Shown here piece by piece: positions 1 through 7,714 of a stretch of DNA of 7,714 bases. Below the pieces are notes generated by a model. It saw only the letters and a program-made list of their open reading frames with translations, had not been told where the DNA came from and did not search any database. Each line of letters begins with the position of its first letter. Position 1 is the stretch's first letter. Source of the stretch: Bacteroidota bacterium (lineage in GTDB: Bacteria > Bacteroidota > Bacteroidia > UBA7662); NCBI GenBank assembly GCA_016868485.1, contig VGGT01000086.1, forward strand, positions 1-7,714. The letters are read 5' to 3'. Made by a program: the position numbers and the translations under genes.

Positions 1-595
1 CGTCTAAAGAAACATCGGCAAAGTGCCTTTTAGAGGCTTTTCGCAAGGCGTAAGAAGAGCGAATATGCGTGTTCCATGCGGGTTGATCTTCAACGATCAT
101 CAAGCGGTTCAGCGCATCTAAATAGTCATAGATGGTTGGGCGGGTTATGCCCGTGCTTTCATGTATGCGGATATCCTTTTCCAATACGGTCATGTCCGCT
201 AGGGTGGCAGTGTTTCGCGCAAGTGCGCGCAGCAACGATCTGACCCTGACGGGATCGCGTTTAACACCTGAAACCGCGCTCATGTCTACTTCCGCGAGTA
301 ACTCGATATAGCCACGATTCAAATCAGCCGCCTGTTGGGCATTTTTGTTCAACAAAGTAGGAAAGCCACCGATAATGAGCTTGTCTACAATAAATTCCAA
401 ATCGGTAGGCTTATCATCAACATCAATGGGTTGACCTTCGAACAAATCAGCCATGCGGACTGCCCCAGTTGAATGACCAAGCTCTAGCCAGGACATCGTT
501 CTCATGTCAACGACGGTAAACCTACCGACTCCTGAGTGCATTTTTGCTTATTCTACCGGTGTTGATGAGCCGGTAAGTATAAACTGACCTGTTTA
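1..595 (-). pseudogene. C-terminal remnant of an AAA_14/DUF4143-type ATP-binding protein (5'-truncated, in-frame stop, runs off left edge)
   Basis: Reading the minus strand from 592 gives TGQFILTGSSTPVE, a TAA stop at 550-548, then AKMHSGVGRFTVVDMRTMSW and an open frame to base 2. Further family-like segments follow: GGFPTLLNKNAQQAADLNRGY, SGVKRDPVRVRSLLRALARN, TGITRPTIYDYLDALNRLMI (a winged-helix-like stretch), VEDQPAW and, near the edge, KRHFADVSL. This order matches the second half of the ATP-binding proteins that pair an AAA_14 P-loop module with a DUF4143 C-terminal domain, usually about 400 residues. The Walker A and B half, expected just upstream, is absent because sprA occupies that DNA. 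A second TAA at 595-593 lies immediately before the homology starts. An ATG at 541-539 could restart a frame of at least 180 codons, but it falls inside a conserved motif and so is unlikely to be a natural start. Three 60-base lines counted here are 47%, 50% and 35% GC, lower than most of sprA. Family identity is from memory of motifs; pseudogene status follows from the truncation plus the stop. Confidence 0.82.
554..575. repeat. Short inverted repeat just downstream of sprA
   Basis: TACCGG at 554-559 and CCGGTA at 570-575 form a perfect 6-bp stem with a 10-base loop. One further G-U pair is possible on the minus-strand transcript. It lies about 30 bases after the sprA stop, where a terminator might be expected, but neither strand has a T-tract after it and it sits within the ATPase-derived sequence. 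It may form a weak hairpin in read-through RNA, or may be chance. Confidence 0.3.
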
Positions 596-606
596 AAATA
601 TTTTCA
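593..606 (-). other. Junction between the sprA stop codon and the truncated ATPase fragment
   Basis: The sprA stop (TGA, 606-604) and the first recognisable ATPase codons (from 592) are separated by only 11 bases. That stretch is AT-rich and contains a further TAA in the ATPase frame at 595-593. No intergenic region, promoter or terminator fits in between. The sprA C-terminus looks complete, so the break appears to fall just after its stop and within the ATPase gene. I see no direct repeat or insertion-sequence end that would name the mechanism. Confidence 0.6.
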
Positions 607-3600
607 ATTCGCGATGGTGAAGCGGATGAGCAATCCGCCGCTGGTTTGTCGGTTGGCAAAGGTGGTGGAAATGAAAGGAGTATTCAGGAGATAATCATAG
701 AACAAACGGATGTTGATCCGATCGTTTAGGATGTAGTCGATGCTTGGTTTCACCGAAACGTTTCGTCCGCCGCCCGAAGGTTGGGGCTCGGAACCATCGA
801 GATCGCGCAGCAGGTTGGTGTTGTTGCGAATGTTGATGTCCATGCGAATGTTGAGGTCGTTGCGTGTAGCCAATTGCTTATCGTTGATCAGGAACGGCAG
901 CTGTGCGCGCGTTATTCGGTAGCCCGCGCCCAGTGTAAATTCGGTGTTGCGCGCTTCATTCAAGCGTGCGTTGATGAGCGTGAGGGTTAGCGTGCGCGTC
1001 TGCTTATACTCTACCCGAAAGCTGATGTTGTTGATGAGCGTGGCATCCACCCCAATTAAGGGCGCCAGTTGTTCCGATATCGTGATCTGAGCCACTTGGT
1101 ATTTGGGGTAGAAATCGCGCGTAATGACCGTATCGCGAGAAAACGCACCACCATCCCGTTCTCGGTAGATCAGGTTCGTGGTGAAATTGCTTACCGAATA
1201 CACGGAGCGGTAGCTGTGGTTGAGGGTGAAGACCTGGAAAATCTTCTTCGCCCAAGGCTTCTGCACCAGCCCATTGTAGGTGAGGCGCCAGTTGGGCATG
1301 GGTATGCGGGGGAAATAGCCCAAATCGGCCCGCGTTGGATCGCCACCCGTGTAGGCAGCGTAGAAAGCCGGCACAATGACATCCAGCGAACGGCGGCTAT
1401 AGCCGTCGGGGAACAAACTATCGACGGAGCCGCGGCCTACCGAATTGGGGTTTAAGGCGGCGAGTCGTTCAGCCACGGCCAAGCGGTTGGCCTCAAACTG
1501 CTTAAACACATCCGATTGCAGGTACTCGGGCTTATTGGGATCCATTTCGAGGCGGTCGAACATCGTTTTCCAGGTGAGCACCGAAATGGAATAGTCGCCC
1601 GACTCGAGCGAGTTCAGTTGCACGATATCGCCGAAGGCATCGGCCCTGAAGTTCTGTTGGAAGCGATAATTCTGCATTTTGGTGAGGTTCACCTGAATGC
1701 GGAAGTCCTTAAACGGCTCCAAGGTAGCCTGTCCCTGCAGGTTCAGGTTGCGCGTGTTCACATAAAGCGCATTGAGGTTGGTGTCGGTGGCGAGCCAGCG
1801 ACGGCTAATGATGGTGGGCCTCAGGTCGCGCTGGTCGCCGAAAACAAAGGGCAATCCGGGCGCATCCAGGTCGAAATTGTTGCCCAAATACTGGGGGGTT
1901 TGGTTGAAGCCCGGGATGACGGTACCCTCGTTGAGGCTGAGGTTCAGCGAGGCCGTTTTCAACGACAGCATCATCTTAATGAGTTGCCGGGGTATATTGA
2001 AGCTGTAATCGGGTTTTTCGGGTTCATTACGCCCCTTATCGCCTGCTTTCAACTGTTCCTTTTCGCTCGTTTCGTCGCCAAACTGATCCTTTTTCTGCAA
2101 TGATTTAGGAGATTTAGAAGCGGAATCGGCCTTACTCCCTTCCTTAGGTTTGTCGCGCAGAGGCTCGTCTTGTGCTATTTTCTTCAACAATTTCCACTTA
2201 AAATAAAGCGAATTCATGTTCAGGTTCATGTTCACCCGCTGGGCCCGTGAGTTTTGGATGGTGGCCCCCAGGCTGTCGGCGGCGAGGGGTGCAGCCGTCC
2301 ATTCATAAGTGGTTTGGTACTGGTAGGAGGTGTTCAGAAAATCGAGCAGGGGCAGCTTGTTGATGGGCACCTGGTAGTTGAAATTCAAGCTTTGGTTGTA
2401 GCGTGTGGGTCGCCCCAGATTTCGGAAGTTCTGGCGCACCGTATCGCGTTTTTCCTCGGTGTCGAGCGGGCCAAAAGGCTCGTCGATACGGGTGATCATG
2501 CTGGCGTCGAACTCCGTACGCAGCGAGCGGGTGAGGTCAAAGCGCGAATTGTAGAAACGATTGAACGTGAAGTTCTTGTTGTAGGTGGCCGGAATCGGAA
2601 TTCCCCCCTCCGCATTATTCCGCAGCTGGGTCACCTGATAGAGGCGGTCAATATCCGTACGCACATTGAAGGTTTGCGGGAGGTAATAGAAGTTGAAGTC
2701 GCGCAAGAGGGAGAAGAAATTCGATTTAAACAGGCCAATTTTGGCAAAAGGCTGCACATTCTTCGGCTGCGCCATGAAGTTGTAGGCCAAGCTGCCTCGG
2801 TAGGTCTTGGTGGAATTAAGGGCAATGAAAGGGGTGCGGTTATACTGCTCCGAATAAGCAAAAGAGCCCGTAAAATTCGATGGATCCCATGGTTTAGCCA
2901 TTCCAGTTCCGGCCTGGCGAACCTTTTGGACATTCGTGAAATTCAGGGACCGGCGCAGGGTATAGGTCTCGGCTGAACGTATGGCCGAATCGCGCGCTGT
3001 GTTGTCGCTGATATCAGCCAGAAGATTGGTCATCAAGATATCGCCGTCGATGGGGTTGAATTCCGGCCTCGAATAAATCTCCCCAAAACCAAAATACATC
3101 GGTATGCGCATGCCAATTTTTTGAGGGAAAAACTTCCCCAGATCCATATTGGTGGCGATGTCATATTGGGTCACTGCATCGCGCGATCGGTCGGCCACCT
3201 TGCTGTCGACGGCACCCAAGCCAATGCTCTTATGAAGGCCCGTCACGTTCAACGAACCAAGGTCGGCCAAGCGCATGTTCACCATTCCCGTGGCGCCCCA
3301 GCCGTCGCGTTGGTCGAAATCGGTGAGGCGCAGCTCATTAAACCACACCTCGCCACAACGGGGGCGGCCGTCGTCGGTACCCCCAGCGCCGGCCACCGGG
3401 TTGCGCACCCCGAGCATGATTGTTTGTACGTTACTCAGATTCGGATTGCCCAGCACGGTGATTCGATGCCCGCGTGCCGTGGTGACGGTATAGGGCACGT
3501 TGAAGGGCCAGCCCGAACGGTTGCGCATCAGCTTCACATCATTTAACTCGGCAAACGCAATATCGAAATTGTTGGCCTTGGGCCAAATCGCTTCCGGATT

Positions 3601-6600
3601 ATTGGTGCCGTAGGGGGTAACCGTCAGAGGCTGCTCGTATTCGTAGTAGTTCTGTGTGTAGTCGTTGCCCAAACGGATAAAAGCATGCACATCCCCATCG
3701 TTCAGCTCGGCCCCCTCCGCGTGGATAAACAGCTCAAGGCGTTTATAGGCGCGGATGTCGAAGCGGGTATTTTTGAAGGCAGCCCGGGCCTGACCGTCTT
3801 TAAGTCCACAGTACCGCAACTGAATGGCCTGTTCATTCAGCTGTTGGAAATTGGTGGTGAACACATTGCGCACCCGCTCAATACCAGGGGGCACCACATA
3901 CGGAATCGGCACGCGGTTGCCGTTTTCCTCGATGTTGATGGTCGACAACAAAAACAAGGTGCCATCTTCATCGATGGGGGTAAATTCACCCGGTGTTTGA
4001 AGCGCCCCAAGAAAGCGACGCCAGTCGGTGCGCACCATTTGAAGGGTTGCCATCCGACAAAATATACTGTCCTCAAAGCCATTGAGGTACATACGCATGA
4101 AACGGATCGATTTAAAGTCGATGACATTGCCCACCCGCCGGTCGGGGCTTTGAACAGGCACCCGAAATTGGTACCACTTCACCCGTGCCGTGGTGCGGTT
4201 GCGCAGCTGCACATTCGCCTCATAAATATCGCTGATGTAATTGCGCCCGATTTGCATATCACCCGGCCGCAGGCTGATCTTGTATTCGAAATAGTCCTCC
4301 GCCTGGGTGAGGGTGTTGTCGAGGTTGATGTCTTCTGTGTTCGGTAGATTCGTAGCCGATGTGGGATAAGGTTCCGGCGATTGTTGGTCGGTGGGAGAAT
4401 TGCCCTCCAAGCCATTGAACTGTTGGTAGCGCTGCAAAACAGAAAGCTGACGGCTGTCGTAGTCACTCCCCCGATAGTGGTGGTAATTATCGCCCGATGC
4501 ATCATCGAAGGCCTTGCTGTAGGCAGGCGATGAGGTACCAAAGGTTTGTCCCACCCGCGCTACATAATCCCCGAAAAACGCGCGTTCGGCTTCGTCGGAT
4601 AGTCCATCGAGCCCCACATCTTGTGATCCCCTCGACGCGGGGTTGTTGTCGAAGGCATTCACCAAGGGGATCAGCCGAGGAACGATGCCCCATGCGGTGG
4701 TGTCGGTGAGTCCACTGCCATCGGCGCGCGGGAGGCCATTTTCAAACGAGCGGCGGCCGTCGCGCAGCACATCCTCCGATACGGTCCCCAGGTTGATGTA
4801 CATTTCCCCTCCGCTGTGGTTGGGTTGGTAGATGAAGGGGTCGAGCATCCAGAATTCAATAAACTCAATATTGGCCGCTTCAAAGTCGTTGGTCTCAATT
4901 TTTCGTTGAATGCCACCCCAGCGCGAGCGGGGATTGTTGAGTTCGCCCAGTAGATTCATGCCCGCCGACACACCCGTGGGCTCGAGGTCGTAGTTATAGG
5001 GGCCTTTTTGACGGGGATAGTAGGCCAAATCAAAAGTAGGGATGGTGAGGGGCTGGTTGTTGGCCAGCTGTTTATTGGGAAACACCTCCTGTTCGAGTAC
5101 CTCACGCATGTAGTGGTTCGATTTCGCATTGAGGTCGTCGCGCAGGTGTTCGGGGGTGATGGGCGAGTTGCGGAAAAACAGCGGGTCGATGTTGTACCAG
5201 TTCAAACGCGCCCGGTTAAAGCCATAGCTGAGGTCATTGCGGCGGGTCGATTCCGGAAAACGGCTCGGAGTACTCGAGAGCTGCCAGTTCGAGAAGCTCT
5301 TGAGGTCATAATTAAACTCAGCCGCCTCGAAATCGTCGATGTACGATACCCCACTTTCCCCAATCGCGCGGGCATTACCGGGCATGAGGCGGGCGTATTC
5401 GCCACTAAACTGAATGTTCGACACCTCTTTGGTTCGAATCACAGGCAGCAGATCCACCAGCCGCGTCACCAACTTACTCTCCGTTTGTCCGGCCACGTCC
5501 AATCCGATGACATTGTTGCGGATGGGTTCCTCCCCTTGGTTTATTTTTGGGGTGATGGGCCGCTCGTTGAGGTGCATCCAGATGCCCCCGAGGTTCACGT
5601 TGCGGTTGAGGCGGTAGTCGAAACGCGTGGCGCTCAGGGTTCGCGCCGTGGCCTGAAACAAGGGGTTATTTTCAAAATTCACACGAATCTGTTCGCCCGA
5701 GCTCAGGAGCCCCGCGTTGATGATGCGCACCCGCCCCAAGGTGTAGTCGACCGTGAAATCTTGGCCCTCAGACAGCTGTCTACTGCCCGCAGTAACCGTA
5801 ACCGACCCTTGGGGGATGTTCATGGCGCCCAAGCTGATTTCCGAGCCAGAGGCCGATTGATACTGACCAATTAATCGATAGCGGTTCAGCTCAGGGAATT
5901 GCTGTGCCCAGGCCCGGGTGCTGTCGTAGAGTTGACTAAACACATACTTGTCTTTGATCGGCTGGGGTGTGGGGCCCGCGGCGTCGAAAGCAGCCCTCAA
6001 ATCATCCCCGAAGGGTTCAATCTTGGGGAAAATGACCCGACCACGTGCCACATCGACCGTAATGCCAGGCACAAAATCGAATATACCATCCGGTTGGGGC
6101 TCTTGTTGGGTGTTGAGCCGATCCATGCCCAAGGCCTGAATAAGCTGTTGACCAGCCAGGCTGCCCTCAGGGAGGAAGTTCTTATTGCCCGTGAGCACGT
6201 CGTTGTACACAATGTTGAGGATGAAATCCTTCTGACTCAACTGGAAAGCATTGAGCGAATAGATGTTCTTCATCATCAGGTCCCACAGGGGCAGGTCGGT
6301 GCGCAGGTTGGTGCCTTTTAGGAGCTTGAGGAAGAGCACAGTGGGGTTCTCCTGTGTGGAAGGCACCTCTTGAGAGAACTCACCCACACGGAAGAGCTCG
6401 CCGTTCACCGTATATTCATAGGCCACAGCGAGCACCTCGTCGTTGTTGAGTGGACTATTGAGCGAAATGTAACCCAGCAGCGGGTGGAAGGTATATTGCG
6501 TGGGGTCGAGCTTGCGCGCGAAAATGATCTCGTAGTCGGCAGCGTTGCGCAGGCTGTCGAAGGGCCGGTTGTTCTCAAGCACATCCAGCACATCCGCTGC

Positions 6601-7714
6601 TTGGCGTGCCCCAGCATTGATGGGGGCAATAAGCTGCTCATAGAGGTTGTTGGCTCCATTACCCGGGTATGGACCAATAAAATTACTGGTGATGGCGGGG
6701 TTGTGGGGCGTATTTTCGGCCAGGTCCATAAATCCAACCACATCGCGAACGTCGGCATTGATTTGGTTGCGGTTGGTTACCCAGACTTCGGTGCGGGTAA
6801 CGATGATGTTCGACCGGATGACAGGCAGGGTCGACATGGCTTGGTTGTACTGGGCACGGAAGTAATTCGACAAGAAAAAGTGCCGGTTCATGTCGTATTG
6901 GTCGGCCGTTATGTCGAATCGGGTGGTCTGTGCCCCACCCTGTACGGCCACACTTTGGTTCTGTCCGCGCTGCTGCGAAAGCACTGTGGTTACAGTCATG
7001 CGGCCAAACTGCATTTCACTTTTGATGCCAAACAAGCTCTGGCTGCCTTGGATGAGCGCGCTCCGCAGGGGAAGGTTCACGTTTCCTAGCTCGAGTTTCT
7101 TGACGATCTCATCTTCCTCCCCGGTGTAGTTCAGCTTCATTTGGTTTTCGAAATTGAACAAAGCCTGGGTGTTCTGGTTGCCGTTGAACCGCAGTTTATC
7201 ACCAATCGAGCCCACCACAGTCATTTGCAGGTTCATGTCGAAATCGAAGTTGCCGATTCGACGCTGCTGCATGGTGAGGTTGGGGTTGTCGATGTAGTTC
7301 ATATTGCCCGCCAACCGCAACTCGGCGGAGCCTTGCGGACGAATGTCAATAGCACCGCCACCAAAAAGTTTGTCGAGGATTTTGGGCGGGGTGATGAGCT
7401 TGGGCATCATGCCGTCGCGGCCTAGGCTGCCCGTGCTCTGCCCCGTGGTGCGCTCCCGCCAATATTGACGTACGCTGCGGCTCCGCTCCCAATCGCGGTA
7501 CTCCTGGAAGCTGAGGCTTCGGGCATCGCCCACCAAAAGGTTGCCGATGCGTTCGCGTACCAGGTAGCGGCCGGTTACAGGGTCGAAGGTCACGCTGTAG
7601 CTCCCTGGTCTTTGCAGGTGAAGGGGCGTTCGGTAGCGATCGAGGGGGTTGCGGGTGTCGCGGCTGGGATAGGGCAATTGCGTCGTATCGCCGTTGCCGT
7701 TGCCGTTGCCGCTT
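604..7714 (-). CDS. sprA: SprA/Sov, type IX secretion system outer-membrane translocon (5' end outside window)
   Basis: This encodes the giant beta-barrel through which T9SS cargo proteins with C-terminal sorting signals cross the outer membrane. In the studied Flavobacterium system it works with PorV and a plug protein (family knowledge). The visible frame is 2369 codons, ending in TGA at 606-604. Family members are about 2400-2500 residues, so only the signal peptide and a few residues are missing. Residues are numbered from the TTG at 7677, which is internal because the frame continues upstream to the edge. Family hallmarks seen: IDIRPQGSAEL at 110-120, then the SprA_N-type region with GSIGDKL (156-162), EDEIVKKLELGNVNLPL (188-204) and GSQSLFGIK (211-219); GVSYIDDFEAAEFNY at 776-790; QDVGLDGLSDEAE at 1019-1031; EDINLDNTLTQAEDYFEYK at 1115-1133; and GEVWFNELRLTDFDQRDGW at 1442-1460. 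Residues beyond about 1465 are rich in alternating aromatic and polar residues, as expected of barrel strands. A highly charged stretch lies at 1837-1890. The end, IRFTIAN, looks native. I noted only three cysteines (1207, 1290, 1441). No frameshift or internal stop is present. Assignment is very secure. Confidence 0.97.
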   Translation of the reverse strand, partial: SGNGNGNGDTTQLPYPSRDTRNPLDRYRTPLHLQRPGSYSVTFDPVTGRYLVRERIGNLLVGDARSLSFQEYRDWERSRSVRQYWRERTTGQSTGSLGRDGMMPKLITPPKILDKLFGGGAIDIRPQGSAELRLAGNMNYIDNPNLTMQQRRIGNFDFDMNLQMTVVGSIGDKLRFNGNQNTQALFNFENQMKLNYTGEEDEIVKKLELGNVNLPLRSALIQGSQSLFGIKSEMQFGRMTVTTVLSQQRGQNQSVAVQGGAQTTRFDITADQYDMNRHFFLSNYFRAQYNQAMSTLPVIRSNIIVTRTEVWVTNRNQINADVRDVVGFMDLAENTPHNPAITSNFIGPYPGNGANNLYEQLIAPINAGARQAADVLDVLENNRPFDSLRNAADYEIIFARKLDPTQYTFHPLLGYISLNSPLNNDEVLAVAYEYTVNGELFRVGEFSQEVPSTQENPTVLFLKLLKGTNLRTDLPLWDLMMKNIYSLNAFQLSQKDFILNIVYNDVLTGNKNFLPEGSLAGQQLIQALGMDRLNTQQEPQPDGIFDFVPGITVDVARGRVIFPKIEPFGDDLRAAFDAAGPTPQPIKDKYVFSQLYDSTRAWAQQFPELNRYRLIGQYQSASGSEISLGAMNIPQGSVTVTAGSRQLSEGQDFTVDYTLGRVRIINAGLLSSGEQIRVNFENNPLFQATARTLSATRFDYRLNRNVNLGGIWMHLNERPITPKINQGEEPIRNNVIGLDVAGQTESKLVTRLVDLLPVIRTKEVSNIQFSGEYARLMPGNARAIGESGVSYIDDFEAAEFNYDLKSFSNWQLSSTPSRFPESTRRNDLSYGFNRARLNWYNIDPLFFRNSPITPEHLRDDLNAKSNHYMREVLEQEVFPNKQLANNQPLTIPTFDLAYYPRQKGPYNYDLEPTGVSAGMNLLGELNNPRSRWGGIQRKIETNDFEAANIEFIEFWMLDPFIYQPNHSGGEMYINLGTVSEDVLRDGRRSFENGLPRADGSGLTDTTAWGIVPRLIPLVNAFDNNPASRGSQDVGLDGLSDEAERAFFGDYVARVGQTFGTSSPAYSKAFDDASGDNYHHYRGSDYDSRQLSVLQRYQQFNGLEGNSPTDQQSPEPYPTSATNLPNTEDINLDNTLTQAEDYFEYKISLRPGDMQIGRNYISDIYEANVQLRNRTTARVKWYQFRVPVQSPDRRVGNVIDFKSIRFMRMYLNGFEDSIFCRMATLQMVRTDWRRFLGALQTPGEFTPIDEDGTLFLLSTINIEENGNRVPIPYVVPPGIERVRNVFTTNFQQLNEQAIQLRYCGLKDGQARAAFKNTRFDIRAYKRLELFIHAEGAELNDGDVHAFIRLGNDYTQNYYEYEQPLTVTPYGTNNPEAIWPKANNFDIAFAELNDVKLMRNRSGWPFNVPYTVTTARGHRITVLGNPNLSNVQTIMLGVRNPVAGAGGTDDGRPRCGEVWFNELRLTDFDQRDGWGATGMVNMRLADLGSLNVTGLHKSIGLGAVDSKVADRSRDAVTQYDIATNMDLGKFFPQKIGMRIPMYFGFGEIYSRPEFNPIDGDILMTNLLADISDNTARDSAIRSAETYTLRRSLNFTNVQKVRQAGTGMAKPWDPSNFTGSFAYSEQYNRTPFIALNSTKTYRGSLAYNFMAQPKNVQPFAKIGLFKSNFFSLLRDFNFYYLPQTFNVRTDIDRLYQVTQLRNNAEGGIPIPATYNKNFTFNRFYNSRFDLTRSLRTEFDASMITRIDEPFGPLDTEEKRDTVRQNFRNLGRPTRYNQSLNFNYQVPINKLPLLDFLNTSYQYQTTYEWTAAPLAADSLGATIQNSRAQRVNMNLNMNSLYFKWKLLKKIAQDEPLRDKPKEGSKADSASKSPKSLQKKDQFGDETSEKEQLKAGDKGRNEPEKPDYSFNIPRQLIKMMLSLKTASLNLSLNEGTVIPGFNQTPQYLGNNFDLDAPGLPFVFGDQRDLRPTIISRRWLATDTNLNALYVNTRNLNLQGQATLEPFKDFRIQVNLTKMQNYRFQQNFRADAFGDIVQLNSLESGDYSISVLTWKTMFDRLEMDPNKPEYLQSDVFKQFEANRLAVAERLAALNPNSVGRGSVDSLFPDGYSRRSLDVIVPAFYAAYTGGDPTRADLGYFPRIPMPNWRLTYNGLVQKPWAKKIFQVFTLNHSYRSVYSVSNFTTNLIYRERDGGAFSRDTVITRDFYPKYQVAQITISEQLAPLIGVDATLINNISFRVEYKQTRTLTLTLINARLNEARNTEFTLGAGYRITRAQLPFLINDKQLATRNDLNIRMDINIRNNTNLLRDLDGSEPQPSGGGRNVSVKPSIDYILNDRINIRLFYDYLLNTPFISTTFANRQTSGGLLIRFTIAN
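2008..2169 (-). other. Highly charged low-complexity segment inside SprA (residues 1837-1890)
   Basis: Of 54 residues, 27 are D, E, K or R. The only aromatic residue is one phenylalanine, while the flanks (NMNSLYFKWKLLKK before, YSFNIPRQLIKMML after) look like barrel strands. It is most simply a long disordered loop between strands. Which side of the membrane it faces cannot be read from the sequence. Lysine-rich inserts at a comparable place occur in other SprA proteins as far as I recall, so this is probably a family feature that varies in length. Confidence 0.6.
7691..7711 (-). repeat. Hexanucleotide tandem repeat encoding a Gly-Asn run near the SprA N-terminus
   Basis: Three perfect CCGTTG units plus a partial fourth are seen on the plus strand. 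On the coding strand they read as alternating glycine and asparagine codons (SGNGNGNGDTTQ across 7713-7678). The unit is six bases, so gain or loss of copies would keep the sprA frame. The run may begin outside the window. It probably lies in the poorly conserved segment between signal peptide and first conserved domain, where a flexible linker is tolerated. Confidence 0.75.

Noticed and set aside
539..541. ATG at 541 as the natural start of a complete small gene
   Set aside because: It falls inside a motif whose homologous sequence continues upstream through the stop, so it is at best a restart within a truncated gene.
554..575. Rho-independent terminator for sprA
   Set aside because: The stem is only 6 bp and no T-run follows on either strand.
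593..606. Insertion-sequence end or attachment site at the sprA/ATPase junction
   Set aside because: I saw no terminal inverted repeat, target duplication or integrase-type core in the surrounding bases.
4556..4623. EF-hand or dockerin-like acidic motif in SprA (around QDVGLDGLSDEAE)
   Set aside because: Such a DVGLDGL-type stretch is, as far as I recall, a regular part of SprA proteins, so it is not an added domain.
5008..5874. Long plus-strand ORF of 288 aa, and similar ones at 1516-2103, 2254-2976 and 3685-4347
   Set aside because: All lie antisense within sprA. Their translations show no recognisable domain, and the conserved SprA protein in the other strand fully explains the sequence.
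7675..7677. TTG as the sprA start codon
   Set aside because: The frame continues upstream without a stop to the window edge (SGNGNGNGDTTQ), and a start here would leave an outer-membrane protein without a signal peptide. It is an internal leucine codon.

Overview
The window is almost entirely one very large gene read on the minus strand: sprA (called sov in Porphyromonas), the giant outer-membrane translocon of the type IX secretion system (T9SS). The T9SS is confined to Bacteroidota and close relatives, so the window comes from a member of that group. The gene looks GC-rich by eye (about 53% in one line I counted and 77% in the richest one), which argues against a low-GC Flavobacterium-type genome. 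I cannot place it more finely from sequence alone.

Layout, read on the minus strand from right to left. Positions 7714-604 hold sprA. It has no stop before the right edge, so its start codon, signal peptide and promoter lie outside the window. The first visible residues are a short Gly-Asn repeat. The reading frame is then open for 2369 codons to a TGA at 606-604, with a normal-looking C-terminus. Nothing in the frame suggests a frameshift or other damage.

Positions 595-1 hold no listed long ORF, but the minus strand clearly encodes the C-terminal half of an AAA_14/DUF4143-type ATP-binding protein. It has lost its N-terminal P-loop ATPase half and carries an in-frame TAA inside a conserved motif. 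Its homology begins about 10 bases after the sprA stop. It is therefore a 5'-truncated pseudogene joined almost directly to the 3' end of sprA. It runs off the left edge.

The two genes have no evident functional link. sprA is a core gene for protein export (and for gliding where present). The DUF4143 fragment looks like debris from an accessory, often multicopy family. In several well-known Bacteroidota gcvH follows sprA; it is not seen here, so the downstream side of sprA appears rearranged. I found no RNA gene, CRISPR array, transposase or other complete gene. I do not see convincing evidence of an undescribed system; the junction at about 593-606 is the most unusual part of the window.
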